Counted from the first letter of the stretch, positions 35,346 to 45,094 are shown. The stretch: DNA of 64,000 nt from Lachnospiraceae bacterium (GCA_021770785.1 JAETQH010000032.1:1-64000); one strand, 5' to 3'. Translations and numbers: made by a program. The notes: generated from the sequence alone by a model not told the origin.

Positions 35346-36125
35346 CGGTCTTTTTAAAGTAACATCTTCTAATATCTTCAAGCCGAAACGCTCTGCCAGG
35401 TCAGCACATTTCCTGTAGCTTTTAATATCCCTGACCCCGTCTGCCTTGTGGGCGTCTAATCCAAACACCACATCATTGCCAATTTCCCCTGCCAGCTCCC
35501 AGAAACGCTCGTTGGGATAATTTCTGCCGGTCTGCATTCCAAGCACATTGATTTCTAACGGTATCCCCAGTTCCTTCATGGCAAGGCAGAGCCTCCTCAT
35601 TTCCCTGTCATATACCCCAGGCTCTCCCTGATAATTGATTAAATCCGGGTGTGCCAGATAGGAATAACTGCCCGTTTTCATTCCCGCAATCACAGAATCC
35701 ACATAGGCGCAGATTCGGCTCTCCTCCTTCGTTGCCGCTCCCGCATAGGGTCCCTTCTCTTCACTGTCCCAAAAGTGCTGTCCCATAATCAGGTAATCAC
35801 AGCCGAGGCTTCGTGCCATTTCCATCTGCTTTTCATAAAATTCCGGGATATATTCCGCCTCAAAACCTACGAAAAGCCGGATTTTGTCACGGTATTCCCT
35901 CGCCAGCTGCCGAATGCAGGACACATAGCCTTCCGCCTCCTCCATCCGCATCCGTATCCCGGAAACATAGCCCCCGGAAAAGGGGCAGGGAATATGGTCG
36001 GAAAACCCGAACTTTTTAATCCCCATACCGATTGCCGCCTCCACATATTCCCGCTCTGTGCCGGTGGCATGCTGACATCTTGCGGTATGGGCATGATAAT
36101 TATAAATGACAAACTCTTTTTCCAT
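35343..36125 (-). CDS. PHP-domain histidinol-phosphatase-like hydrolase
   Basis: The 260-residue protein is a polymerase-and-histidinol-phosphatase metallo-hydrolase. Metal ligands are seen in YNYHAHTARC (HxH, about 10), GFSDHIP, GFEAEYI, GQHFWD, LAHPDLI and GLDAHKADG. It could be the HisK histidinol-phosphatase or a general phosphoesterase; no other his genes are near. It stands 4 bases after the membrane protein gene and probably shares its operon. Confidence 0.85.
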   Translation of the reverse strand: MEKEFVIYNYHAHTARCQHATGTEREYVEAAIGMGIKKFGFSDHIPCPFSGGYVSGIRMRMEEAEGYVSCIRQLAREYRDKIRLFVGFEAEYIPEFYEKQMEMARSLGCDYLIMGQHFWDSEEKGPYAGAATKEESRICAYVDSVIAGMKTGSYSYLAHPDLINYQGEPGVYDREMRRLCLAMKELGIPLEINVLGMQTGRNYPNERFWELAGEIGNDVVFGLDAHKADGVRDIKSYRKCADLAERFGLKILEDVTLKRP

Positions 36126-36129
36126 TTTA

Positions 36130-36870
36130 TTACCGCTTTCTTGCCTTTTGTCTCATTCTTTTCTGTTTCCGGTCTTTTAATACCAGATAACCACGCCCAA
36201 TCCCAAGGGAAATCACCAGCAATGCTATTATTATATAGCACACCCCTACTCCAAGGGTTTCGGATCCCATTAGACTTAAGTCAAAACCAAACCATCCGGT
36301 GGGTGCACCAAAATTTAAAAAATTGTAGGGCGCATACTTCGTATCCCAGCGAAGTCCCAGTCCTGCCGCAATCACCACAAACGCCACATACAAAAGGACC
36401 GGTATCACGGCAAAAATAACATGTAATTTATTAGACTGATAACGGTAATCAAACAGAATAAAATCCAGAATTGCCAGCACAGGTGTAATAAGATGCACGC
36501 ATAAGCTGCCGGCCCCATTCTGCAGATACGCATGGACAAACCCGTTTGCGGATGTGGGCGCCAAAATTGTCAGGTAAATAAAAAATGTCAGGGTAATACT
36601 GATGGTCGCCATATATTTTATAATATACTGCCAGTTTCTTTTATATACACGTTCCCCTTTAGAAAACAAAAGTATCATATCCGTCACAAGAAAAAGCAGA
36701 AGCGCCGCATCAATAAATACATTGGAAAGATTTGCAAAATACGTCCAGGACATCATATTTTTCATAGAACGGTACATGCCGTAAACTGATGCTGTGATTG
36801 CCGCCAGTTTTATTAGGATGCCCAACCACAGTTCCTTTTTCCGGTATACAATGATATCTAAATGTTCCAT
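36130..36870 (-). CDS. Six-helix membrane protein (Pr6Pr-like)
   Basis: The 246-residue protein starts at the ATG at 36870 (GGAAAAGAAT upstream). Six to seven membrane helices are evident, including LGILIKLAAITASVYGMY, FIDAALLLFLVTDMILLF, TLTFFIYLTILAP and CYIIIALLVISLGIGRGY, ending in a basic tail (KDRKQKRMRQKARKR). The pattern with HLITPVLAILDFILF recalls the Pr6Pr/FAR-17a-type family. No function is known. It is flanked on one side by NUDIX (16-base gap) and on the other by the PHP gene, a likely three-gene unit. Confidence 0.75.
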   Translation of the reverse strand: MEHLDIIVYRKKELWLGILIKLAAITASVYGMYRSMKNMMSWTYFANLSNVFIDAALLLFLVTDMILLFSKGERVYKRNWQYIIKYMATISITLTFFIYLTILAPTSANGFVHAYLQNGAGSLCVHLITPVLAILDFILFDYRYQSNKLHVIFAVIPVLLYVAFVVIAAGLGLRWDTKYAPYNFLNFGAPTGWFGFDLSLMGSETLGVGVCYIIIALLVISLGIGRGYLVLKDRKQKRMRQKARKR

Positions 36871-36886
36871 ATTCTTTTCCTCCGTC

Positions 36887-37402
36887 TTATCCCTCAAAGA
36901 CTTCCTTTATGCTGTCATAATGCAGAAAAATTCCCTCTTTCGCAAGGCTCTCAATTTCCTCCTTTGACACCAGACGATAGCCTGCGGTTTCTTCCTCCTG
37001 CAGTTTGATGTCCTCTTCCCTAAAATCTCCGGTAAAGCGGTACACATCTACAAAGTAGTTGTCCCCCTCCCCCGGATTCTCTCTCTTATAGGAAAAGACA
37101 TAGCCGCCGTCCCAGTCCGACACGTCAAGCCCCGTTTCTTCCTTCACCTCCCTCACTACTGCGTCTTTCGAAGATTCCCCTGCCAGAGCCGCACCGCCAG
37201 AAACTTCCCACCAGCCCGGTGCCCAGGATTTTGTCATCACCCGTTTCGTAATCAAAAACCTGCCGTCCCCGGCAGCAATGACGCCAAGGACGGTCAGATG
37301 GTATTCCCCTTCCCTTAAACACCAGTCGTTCCGTTTCATGGTGCGCCCGGTGGGCTGTTTATTTCCGTCATAGATATCCCAAAATTCAATTTTTTCTGAC
37401 AT
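36887..37402 (-). CDS. NUDIX hydrolase
   Basis: The 171-residue protein has a full Nudix box GGAALAGESSKDAVVREVKEETGL (written here in part as REVKEETGL, residues about 80-88) and begins like IDI/decapping-type Nudix enzymes (FWDIYDGNKQPTGRTMKR). It probably hydrolyses a nucleotide-linked substrate or acts as isopentenyl-type hydrolase; the substrate is unknown. I chose the ATG at 37402 with GGGAAGGG upstream; the longer frame to 37810 overlaps the divergent HD-GYP gene. Confidence 0.9.
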   Translation of the reverse strand: MSEKIEFWDIYDGNKQPTGRTMKRNDWCLREGEYHLTVLGVIAAGDGRFLITKRVMTKSWAPGWWEVSGGAALAGESSKDAVVREVKEETGLDVSDWDGGYVFSYKRENPGEGDNYFVDVYRFTGDFREEDIKLQEEETAGYRLVSKEEIESLAKEGIFLHYDSIKEVFEG

Positions 37403-37658
37403 TTCCCTTCCCCTTTGTCCCTTAATCGTTACTTTTTTCCTGCCAGTGTCCTGCCTCATTGATAAGCAGGCAAGACATTCATGTACCGGCACGAATATGT
37501 AACCTCCCGTTATTATATCCCACCCCCCGCAAATGCACAATGGTAATTGCGCAAAAAAAATTTTGAAGAAAAGACAACTCTTTTTGAAAAAGTACTGGAA
37601 GAATAGAGAAAAACATGTAAAATAGTACTTAAGTAAGAACTTTTGGGGGGGAAGTATT

Positions 37659-38756
37659 TTGATTCGCAGAAAATTTGTAAGAACCAGACAATTAAAACCC
37701 GGCATGAAAATAGACCATGCAGTGGTTGACCGCCTAGGACGCAACCTTGTGGCGCGGGGCGCTGTTTTAGATGAATACGTCATAGATTCTTTGCTTAAGC
37801 TTGGGATCATGAGCGTCTACATTCAGGACGGGGAATATGAGCCGGAAGAAACGGCACCTCCCATCTCTCCCGCCGCCCAGAGAAATATCGAAAAGCTCCA
37901 CACCGACGACCGTGCCAAGGTTACTCTGTCCGACAGTGTACGGAAGCGCGTGGCGGAGGGGATTCAGTTCGTTTACAACAATGCCGAATCAAAAGAATTA
38001 TCAGACACCACCGACAGTATCGCAAACGACCTGCTTGCCACCATCGAATCCAACAACGCCATCGCCATTGACATCAGCGCTTTAAAAACCAGCGACGAAT
38101 ACACCTTCAAGCACAGCGTGGACGTTGCCACCATTGCCATGATCGTTGCCAAAAAACAGGGGCTTCCCAAGGCGCAAATTCGGGAAATCGGCGTGGCCGG
38201 GCTTCTCCATGACGTGGGAAAAATAAAAATACCCACCGAAATTTTAAATAAACCGGGGCGCTTAGACGACAACGAATTTGCCATTATGAAGCAGCACCCG
38301 GTGTATAGTTATGAGCTGATTAAGGACCGGAATGATTTCGGACCCGCCGTGTCCTTAGGCGTGCTGCAGCACCACGAAAAAATCAACGGCTCCGGCTATC
38401 CCATGAAAATGCCTGCCGAAAAAATCTGCCCCTATGCAAAAATTTTATCCGTGGCGGACATCTATGACGCACTGGTGACGGAGCGCCCCTACAAAGCCGC
38501 TTTCTCCCAGCGTGACGCCGTGGAAATGATTATGTCCATGACCGCCGAGCTGGACATGAACGCCATGAAAAGCTTCTTAGAAAGTATGATTTTGTACCCG
38601 GTGGACACCATCGTAGAACTCAGCAACGGTGAGAGTGCAAAGGTGGTGAAAAATAATCCCCACTATATCTTAAGGCCTGTGGTGGTGGGACTTACCAGCG
38701 GAACCGTCTACGATTTAGGCGGGGACTTAAATTGCGCCAATATCATTATCCGGTAG
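37659..38756 (+). CDS. HD-GYP domain c-di-GMP phosphodiesterase
   Basis: The 365-residue protein starts with TTG at 37659, behind a GGGGGGGAAG site. An N-terminal DUF3391-like part (residues 1-60, RQLKPGMKIDHAV) is followed by an HD-GYP domain with HSVDVATIAMIV, LLHDVGKIKIP (HD pair) and HHEKINGSGYP. The signature motifs are intact, so hydrolysis of c-di-GMP is likely. It is divergent from NUDIX. The frameshifted EAL gene 2.5 kb away is a second phosphodiesterase-type gene. Confidence 0.92.
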   Translation: MIRRKFVRTRQLKPGMKIDHAVVDRLGRNLVARGAVLDEYVIDSLLKLGIMSVYIQDGEYEPEETAPPISPAAQRNIEKLHTDDRAKVTLSDSVRKRVAEGIQFVYNNAESKELSDTTDSIANDLLATIESNNAIAIDISALKTSDEYTFKHSVDVATIAMIVAKKQGLPKAQIREIGVAGLLHDVGKIKIPTEILNKPGRLDDNEFAIMKQHPVYSYELIKDRNDFGPAVSLGVLQHHEKINGSGYPMKMPAEKICPYAKILSVADIYDALVTERPYKAAFSQRDAVEMIMSMTAELDMNAMKSFLESMILYPVDTIVELSNGESAKVVKNNPHYILRPVVVGLTSGTVYDLGGDLNCANIIIR

Positions 38757-38795
38757 GCGGACATCCCCAAAGACATCGGACGGAGTTTAAAAAGT

Positions 38796-39662
38796 TTATG
38801 CGTGGGACAATGTGGGGAACATGAAATGTTGTTTTTCAAAGGTGATGAAATCTTCGCCTTTTACAAAAAGAGTGGTGTCCTCTTCCTTTCGTTCGCTGCA
38901 TTCGTACCCAGTTAGGTCTGATGGAGTAAATCCCAGAGTAACTTTGTTTATGTCTCTGCTGAATGCTTTTATGGTTTCTTCCAGTACAATTTTGCTCTGA
39001 GAAAATACAGCGTGCAGCAACAATTCGCCGTCTTCTATTTCTGCGATGGCATAGGTATCTGTGGCTTCGTCATGATAGACGTTTTCCTGCATGAATTTTG
39101 TTACATAGAACATAAATAATCCGCTGTTGTCTGTCATGTCGAACTGCCCTTGAAAGGTACTGGTTCGGATTGCATGTTCTAACCTTTTCCAGTGAGATTT
39201 TTCTTTCATGGGGACCGGTTTCATCGCAGCGTTTCCGGTGGAAGAGACAGCCTTGGAATATTGGTATTCCTTTGCTTTGCGGTAGCCGAATTTTGGATAA
39301 AAATCAAGGACGCTGTCGTTGGCAAAAAGATAGAAACCATCTGCCTTTTCTCCGTAGTCTTTGTCGATTTCCTGCATAATTTCGCGTATCAAGCCCTGTT
39401 TTCGATAAGGTTCGGCTGTCATTACAGTTCCTAGCTGAATGTAATGTTTTATTGTTCCATTCCAATTCATGGCCATAATGTTGACGGAAACGTTGGCGGC
39501 TACTTGCCCTTCATGAACGATGGAATAAGGGATATAGTGTTCTCCCCAAAATCCGTTTTTGTACCAGTCCTCGAAATTCAGATCGAAGGTGGTTTCCGCC
39601 AACCGGTTAAAGCTTTGGCGTAAGGATTCGTTGTCACGGTAATTTTTGATGATTTCGCTCAT
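38796..39662 (-). CDS. GNAT-family N-acetyltransferase (Eis-like)
   Basis: The 288-residue protein has a GNAT acetyl-CoA motif (LGTVMTAEPYRKQGLIREIM, about 76-95) followed by a second domain. The size and the DFYPKFGYRKAKEYQYSK segment fit two-domain acetyltransferases of the Eis type. It is monocistronic. The substrate is unknown. Confidence 0.85.
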   Translation of the reverse strand: MSEIIKNYRDNESLRQSFNRLAETTFDLNFEDWYKNGFWGEHYIPYSIVHEGQVAANVSVNIMAMNWNGTIKHYIQLGTVMTAEPYRKQGLIREIMQEIDKDYGEKADGFYLFANDSVLDFYPKFGYRKAKEYQYSKAVSSTGNAAMKPVPMKEKSHWKRLEHAIRTSTFQGQFDMTDNSGLFMFYVTKFMQENVYHDEATDTYAIAEIEDGELLLHAVFSQSKIVLEETIKAFSRDINKVTLGFTPSDLTGYECSERKEEDTTLFVKGEDFITFEKQHFMFPTLSHA

Positions 39663-39761
39663 CTGTTTTCTCCTCTCCCGTCAGATCCTCGTTTTTTAAT
39701 TATTTTTCAATTTTCGTGTTCCTACACTTCCCATTGCAGGCGTAACTCCTGCCTGATTTTT

Positions 39762-41486
39762 TTATTCTCTCTGTTCCGACTGTTGACCGGTCAAATAGAG
39801 TTTTTGGAAATAAACATTATTTTTCATCAATTCCACAAAAGTTCCCTGCCCTATGATTTTTCCCTGATAAAATACCAGAATTTTGTCAAAATCCGCAACG
39901 GAATTTAATCGGTGGGCGATGGCAATGACGGTCTGATTTTTAAAATGGCAGAGAATTTCTGCCATCACCTGTTTTTCTGTCAGGTTATCCATAGCGGAGG
40001 TTGCTTCATCTAAAATGGTGATACCGGAAACATGATTTTCCTTTAACAGCAGGCGTGCCATCGCAAGACGCTGTTTTTCCCCGCCGGATAATGCGGTGCC
40101 CCGTTCTCCGATTTCCGTGTCCAGACCATTTTTCAGATTTCCAAGTAATGAGGACAGCTGCATTTTTTCCATTGCCTCATTCAATTTTTCTTCCGGCACA
40201 TTCTTTCCAAACACCAGATTTTCCCGAAGGGTTCCGTCAAAAACCGGAGCGTCCTGTGAGAGATAATTGAAGCTGCCGTAGAGGTTATTCAGTTTCAGTT
40301 CCTTTAATTCTTTTCCGTCTATCTGAATGCTTCCGTCCTCATATTTTAAAAGTCCTGCCAGCAGCTTTGCCAACGTGGATTTACCTGAACCGCTCTCCCC
40401 TACGAATGCTACTTTCTCCCCTTTCCCGATGGCGAAGGAAACATTTTTCAGCAGTTTTCCTTCTTCATTAACGTTCCCTTTATAGGAAAACGTAAGATTT
40501 CTGACACAGATTTCTCCCTGCAGATTTGCAATGGAACTTCCCTGTTCTAACCTAGTATCCTCTTTTGTCTGTAAAAACTCTGCGTATCTGCGGTAGGCTG
40601 ACTTATCAAGTTTATACTGCACATAGAGCACGTTAAAAATAGCAATGGGTGTATAGGCATTTTCAATTAGCATAAGTAATGCCACCGCGGAGCCGACGGA
40701 AATATCCTGACTACTCCAGACATAAATCAGAATACCGATATCCAACGCCGCCACTAACAATGCAAAAACAGTGAAAAATGCTTCGTGTATCAGGTTCATT
40801 TTTACCTTTGAAGAAACAATCTCTTCCTTTGCAGCCTTCGCCTTTTTGATTTCTCCGGGAAATTGACGTTCCATGCGAAACACCAGCATTTCCATAAAAC
40901 CTCTGACAAGGAAATGATTCAATCGTTCCTCCTCGTTTAATATTCTTTCTTTTAAACGGTACAGTACTTTTAACAAAATATTCGTCACAAGGAAAATAAA
41001 AAGATAGCCGGATAAAATCATTCCTGTCACCGCTGGACTGATATTCCAGATAAAATACAGGGCAAAGCCTATGGTTGGAAGAAGCTGCCGAAACACACAG
41101 AACCAGAAATCATATAGAACATTTTTTCCCGCTTCCGCTCCGTTTTCTATCCGCTGCACCAGTTTTCCCGTGCCGTTTTTCTGATACTCCTGATAATCAA
41201 TACGGCTGATTTTTTCAAGAGCCAGTAGTTTAAAATCCAGATAGATGCCATGCTGCAATTTTTTTGCCGGATACTCCTCTGCATAATTTAAAAGATAATT
41301 TACACTGAGGATTGCACCATACAGCAAAATGCCTGTCAATGCAAGATTTCGCTCCGCAAGTCCGTCTACGATTCTCCGGTAAAAATCCGCCTTGAAATTT
41401 TCCAAAAAAGCATTGCCTAAGCCGACGAGCAAATAGGCAAGCACCATAACTTTATTTTTCTTTAATACCGCTTTCATGTAACGCAT
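39762..41486 (-). CDS. ABC exporter, fused permease and ATPase
   Basis: The 574-residue half-transporter starts at the ATG at 41486 (AAAGGAG upstream). Six membrane helices (about 15-300) precede an ATPase with GESGSGKSTLAKLLAGL, signature ALSGGEKQRLAMARLL, ITILDEATSAMDN and AIAHRL. Such proteins export peptides, lipids or drugs and act as dimers; with no peptidase domain or partner half gene nearby, it probably homodimerises. The substrate is unknown. Confidence 0.92.
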   Translation of the reverse strand: MRYMKAVLKKNKVMVLAYLLVGLGNAFLENFKADFYRRIVDGLAERNLALTGILLYGAILSVNYLLNYAEEYPAKKLQHGIYLDFKLLALEKISRIDYQEYQKNGTGKLVQRIENGAEAGKNVLYDFWFCVFRQLLPTIGFALYFIWNISPAVTGMILSGYLFIFLVTNILLKVLYRLKERILNEEERLNHFLVRGFMEMLVFRMERQFPGEIKKAKAAKEEIVSSKVKMNLIHEAFFTVFALLVAALDIGILIYVWSSQDISVGSAVALLMLIENAYTPIAIFNVLYVQYKLDKSAYRRYAEFLQTKEDTRLEQGSSIANLQGEICVRNLTFSYKGNVNEEGKLLKNVSFAIGKGEKVAFVGESGSGKSTLAKLLAGLLKYEDGSIQIDGKELKELKLNNLYGSFNYLSQDAPVFDGTLRENLVFGKNVPEEKLNEAMEKMQLSSLLGNLKNGLDTEIGERGTALSGGEKQRLAMARLLLKENHVSGITILDEATSAMDNLTEKQVMAEILCHFKNQTVIAIAHRLNSVADFDKILVFYQGKIIGQGTFVELMKNNVYFQKLYLTGQQSEQRE

Positions 41487-41734
41487 AACTGTACTCCTTT
41501 TCTTTTGGTTGAAACATTTGCTCCTGCTCTTTCCAAAATCCGTACAGTTGTGACTGCCAGCAAGTTTCTTTTTCCTCAGCACAATCTGCTAACAGTTTTT
41601 CCTCAACTGTACTGAGTTGTTACCTCGCTTCTGTCTCACGGAGAGCTCACCCCTTTCAAAAATATTTCATTTGTTACTTTTATTCCGAACTGCCGTCCGG
41701 CTGAATATCTGTCTGCCGACATACTGGTGTTACA

Positions 41735-42841
41735 CTAATTTTCCGTAAAAACCCAGTTCCCGAAACCGCTGTTTTTTGCGGCATGGTAGACAGGCTCTAT
41801 CACATCTTTGAGCTGTCCTTTAAACTCTGTTTCCGATAAGCTCTGGCGGTACAGGCGGTGCCGGATGTCGCTATTATTCAGGTGCTCTTTGGCACATTTA
41901 TCAAACTCCCGGTGCACTGCTTCATATTCCCACATCATCTGATAAGAAATATATTCCTGCTCTCCAAAGAGAGGAAAATAACTTTCCCAGTCCGGCAGAT
42001 AGTTACTCTTCTTACTATTGATGCTTCTTGTGGTAGGGTGCAGATTCCAAAATTCGTCATGCGCCACATAAGACCACGGTACAAAATGGTCGATGGACAG
42101 TTCCTTCTCCGTCACCATTTCGTGATGAAATATTTCATGAACAGGGCGAAGTTCCATAATAAGCCGCCAGTATTTAATAACCTTCTCTAAATCCCGTGTC
42201 TGCGGCGGGCTGAGTTTGTTTGCAATTCCCGGCACGCTTGGATTGCGCTTTTGGAGATAGGTTATCATGTGATATTGCAGCCAGCCTTTGATAATTTCCC
42301 GGTTTTTCCGAAAATATAACTGCCATTCCGACTGGATATGAATGGTGGTGCGCAGTCCGTTGTATCTGTTAAAATAATAAATCAGATGTTTCTGCTCATT
42401 AATTCTGCGAATCCTATCCTCCATACGGCTGTCTAATTCTTTGTTGCTCACCTCCGGCATAAAGGGTGCCTGCAGGCGGTAGGGAACATTTTTTATCAAT
42501 GTCTTTTTTATCGTAAGTACTTCTTTATCACGGCAGTCCCGGAGATAACGCAGGATTTCCGATTTCTTTTCGGAAGGCTTTATATTGGTGGTTTCATGGA
42601 TGTGGAGGACTGCCTTTTCCAGATTGTCCTTCGGTCCTAAATTCAGATGGTATTCCGACACCATGTACCATGCCGCCGCTATCATTTCGTCCACCAGTTC
42701 CTCAAAGGTAAAGACGGACTTTCCCTCTTCTAATTTTGTCAGGATTGCCTGAAACCAGAAAAATTTATAGCATTCACTTGTCTTATCAAAAATGCGCCCG
42801 AGATAGGGTACCCCGAGTTCCTCTTCGTATGGCAGTTCCAT
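41735..42841 (-). CDS. HNH endonuclease domain protein
   Basis: The 368-residue protein has an HNH nuclease motif near residue 250: SIDHFVPWSYV, then FWNLHPTTRSINSKKSNYLPDW. The first 200 residues are helical and not recognised. It follows the DinB-like gene by 12 bases, and the two likely form a unit. HNH proteins of this kind occur in restriction or abortive-infection systems, yet no second component typical of a known system is seen, so a defence role is only a guess. Confidence 0.82.
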   Translation of the reverse strand: MELPYEEELGVPYLGRIFDKTSECYKFFWFQAILTKLEEGKSVFTFEELVDEMIAAAWYMVSEYHLNLGPKDNLEKAVLHIHETTNIKPSEKKSEILRYLRDCRDKEVLTIKKTLIKNVPYRLQAPFMPEVSNKELDSRMEDRIRRINEQKHLIYYFNRYNGLRTTIHIQSEWQLYFRKNREIIKGWLQYHMITYLQKRNPSVPGIANKLSPPQTRDLEKVIKYWRLIMELRPVHEIFHHEMVTEKELSIDHFVPWSYVAHDEFWNLHPTTRSINSKKSNYLPDWESYFPLFGEQEYISYQMMWEYEAVHREFDKCAKEHLNNSDIRHRLYRQSLSETEFKGQLKDVIEPVYHAAKNSGFGNWVFTEN

Positions 42842-42853
42842 AGGTTTTTCCTC

Positions 42854-43558
42854 TTAAAGCTGAAATTTGTAAATATTGGGCACGCTTCCTTCTCCAAAGG
42901 TCTTAAGCGCCATGCGGTACATGGCTTTTCCGTGAATGCGGTCATGCCAGAGAAAGCGCCGGAAAACCTTCCGCAGCGACCACTCCTCCTCATAGCTGCC
43001 CAGCCATACTTTATTTTCCAGAAAATCCGGCGTCTTTTCTAGGAGCGCAAACCCCTTTTCCCGGCATTCTAAAATAGTGCCCCGGTTGTCTGCATTCACT
43101 CCGATTTCCCCGAAATAATAATCGTTTACGTTTTTTGTATGCTGGTACATTTCTTCCGCCGTTCTTGGAATCTCTCCATAAAAGGTCTTTCTACGGGGTA
43201 AAACGCTTTTCTGTTTATCGGGAATCGCTTCGTATAACTTCTGAAAATCCGCTGCCGATTTTAATGCCAGCGACTTTAGACGGTCATATTCCTCCGGTAT
43301 CAGAGGCTTCCGTTCTTCCTCAAAAATCACATCGGAATCGGCGTCGCATATCTGAAGCCCGGATATTTTTTCCTGCACAATTTGCATGTCCATGGTTTCG
43401 ACTGCTGCATCTGACCATGCAGAATATGAGGCTATTTCACGGGGCATTTTTTGCAGTGCGATCTCTAAATTTTCTCCGCGGGTATATGCCCCAATATAAT
43501 CCACGGAATATACAATACTGCCATTTTGATTATGTTCCCAGACGCAGCGGATTTTCAT
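42854..43558 (-). CDS. DinB-like protein with HicB-like N-terminus
   Basis: The 234-residue protein begins with a HicB-like beta segment (SIVYSVDYIGAYTRGENLEIALQKMPREI) and continues with a DinB-like four-helix domain with candidate metal ligands (MYQHTKNVNDYYFGEIG near 140 and FLWHDRIHGKAMYRMA near 205, His). DinB folds are metal-binding thiol-dependent enzymes. The gene precedes the HNH gene in an apparent operon. Function is unknown. Confidence 0.72.
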   Translation of the reverse strand: MKIRCVWEHNQNGSIVYSVDYIGAYTRGENLEIALQKMPREIASYSAWSDAAVETMDMQIVQEKISGLQICDADSDVIFEEERKPLIPEEYDRLKSLALKSAADFQKLYEAIPDKQKSVLPRRKTFYGEIPRTAEEMYQHTKNVNDYYFGEIGVNADNRGTILECREKGFALLEKTPDFLENKVWLGSYEEEWSLRKVFRRFLWHDRIHGKAMYRMALKTFGEGSVPNIYKFQL

Positions 43559-43739
43559 ATCACAGGTTCCTCCAGTTCTGTTTCAGCCCTTATGCGAAAC
43601 ACATAGTTATATTTTATCACAATTTTGCCGGGTTTCCATCTTTTATGCAAGATTTTGCTTTATTTAGCAAAAGAAAAATCAGCGTAAGGCGTTTTGACAC
43701 CTAAAAGCATTACATATTCCATTTGTTTTTCTTACCCTC

Positions 43740-43788
43740 TTGACTTTTTGAACGTTGTTCGATACAATAAATTTGAACAACGTTCAAA
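43740..43788 (+). promoter_or_regulatory. TetR promoter with two palindromic operators
   Basis: TTGACT (43740-43745) and TACAAT (43763-43768) are 17 bases apart. Bases 43747-43760 and 43775-43788 form a perfect 14-bp inverted repeat. Each half is itself a GAAC-NNN-GTTC palindrome (TTGAACGTTGTTC and TTGAACAACGTTCAA), one between the promoter boxes and one after the -10. Autorepression by the TetR product is the simplest reading. Confidence 0.85.
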
Positions 43789-43801
43789 AAAGAGGTATCC
43801 T

Positions 43802-44374
43802 ATGGACAATAAAGAAGCAATCATACAGGCAACGATTGAACTCATCGAAGAAAACGGTGACCGTTTGGAAGAAATTACAATTCGTGAGATATGCAAAAGA
43901 GCCAATGTCGGATTAGGTCTTGTGAATTATCATTTCGGAAATAAGGATAAGCTCATTGAGCAATGCGTTGAGCGTATAATAAACGGGATTGTGGAGCAAT
44001 TTCAGCACATACAGGAGAAAACGGAGGGGCTTACACCCTTTGAGAAACTGGAGTATCTCGGCAATATGACCCTTGATTTTCTGTTTGAGCATTATTCTGT
44101 ATCCAAAATCTCTGTTCTTACCGATATGCAGACACCAAAAAGCAATGACAATACGAGCAGAACTTATGCGGCGTATTTGCCTCTTGTTGCAGCTTGCCGC
44201 CCCGACCTCGATGAAGCAGCCATAAAACGAAAGACCTTCTATTTGATTACGGTTATGCAGCAAACATTTTTGCGGTATGAAGTCATATCCCAGATGCTGG
44301 GTGTTGACCTTAGAGAAAGAAAAAGCCGCAAAGCATTTCATACACAGGTCTTGCACGATATTTTTGAGGTATAA
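43802..44374 (+). CDS. TetR-family transcriptional regulator
   Basis: The 190-residue protein has an N-terminal helix-turn-helix (ATIELIEENGDRLEEITIREICKRANVGLGLVNYHFGNKDKL, residues 8-50). The C-terminal ligand domain is unclassified. I chose the ATG at 43802, behind GAGG and directly downstream of the palindromic operators; the longer frame runs back through them. It is followed by the flavoprotein gene with a 3-base gap, so it most likely controls that gene and itself. Confidence 0.93.
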   Translation: MDNKEAIIQATIELIEENGDRLEEITIREICKRANVGLGLVNYHFGNKDKLIEQCVERIINGIVEQFQHIQEKTEGLTPFEKLEYLGNMTLDFLFEHYSVSKISVLTDMQTPKSNDNTSRTYAAYLPLVAACRPDLDEAAIKRKTFYLITVMQQTFLRYEVISQMLGVDLRERKSRKAFHTQVLHDIFEV

Positions 44375-44377
44375 TCA

Positions 44378-45094
44378 ATGAATATTACTGTGATAAACGG
44401 AACAGAAAAGCACGGAGTGACCTATCGGCTGAAGGAGATTTTTTTGTCAGAGTTCAGGGATAAAGCGAACATCACGGAATACTATCTCCCAAAAGCTTGT
44501 CCTAGCTTCTGCACCGGGTGCACAAACTGCATATTAAAGGGAGAAAGCACCTGCAAAGACGCAGACAAAATAAGAAGTATCGATAAATCACTTTTGGAAG
44601 CGGATTTGATTGTAATGACCTCTCCGGCGTATGTGTTTCACGCTACGGGTGCCATGAAAACATTCCTTGACCATTTTGCCTACCGTTGGCTGCCACACCG
44701 CCCCGCTCCGGAAATGTTTGGGAAGCGGGCGTTCATCCTAACACAATGCTTAGGGCAAGGAGCAAAATCTGCTGCAAAAGACATGAAGGATAGTTTATCC
44801 TGGTGGGGTATATCCAAAATTGAGGTATTTACCGGTGCATTGATGAGCGATATCGTCTGGGAAAAGCTTTCTGAAAAGAAACAATCCCAGCTTACAAGAA
44901 AGGTGAAAAGACTTTCCCGAAAGTTTGCACAGATTGATTACACGAAACCTGCACACACAAATTTGATTACCAAAGTCAAGTTTTCATTCTGCCGTGTTAT
45001 GCAGAAATCATTACATAAATCAGACCCCGAATACCTCGACGGGCAATATTGGTCGCATCAAGGCTGGCTTGACAACATCAGACCGTGGAAATAA
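44378..45094 (+). CDS. Flavodoxin-fold NAD(P)H-dependent oxidoreductase
   Basis: The 238-residue protein has an FMN-reductase-like fold: ITVINGTEKHGVTYRLKEIF at the start (phosphate loop), a cysteine-rich stretch CPSFCTGCTNCILKGESTC, and SPAYVFHATGAMKTFLDHFAYRW. The last 50 residues are basic. It probably reduces quinones, drugs or flavins with FMN. It is the second gene of the TetR operon, and its substrate may be the inducer. Confidence 0.88.
   Translation: MNITVINGTEKHGVTYRLKEIFLSEFRDKANITEYYLPKACPSFCTGCTNCILKGESTCKDADKIRSIDKSLLEADLIVMTSPAYVFHATGAMKTFLDHFAYRWLPHRPAPEMFGKRAFILTQCLGQGAKSAAKDMKDSLSWWGISKIEVFTGALMSDIVWEKLSEKKQSQLTRKVKRLSRKFAQIDYTKPAHTNLITKVKFSFCRVMQKSLHKSDPEYLDGQYWSHQGWLDNIRPWK

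Noticed and set aside
36887..37810. Long 307-codon NUDIX frame
   Set aside because: The N-terminal 136 codons overlap the divergent HD-GYP gene and lack similarity; the start at 37402 fits the family.
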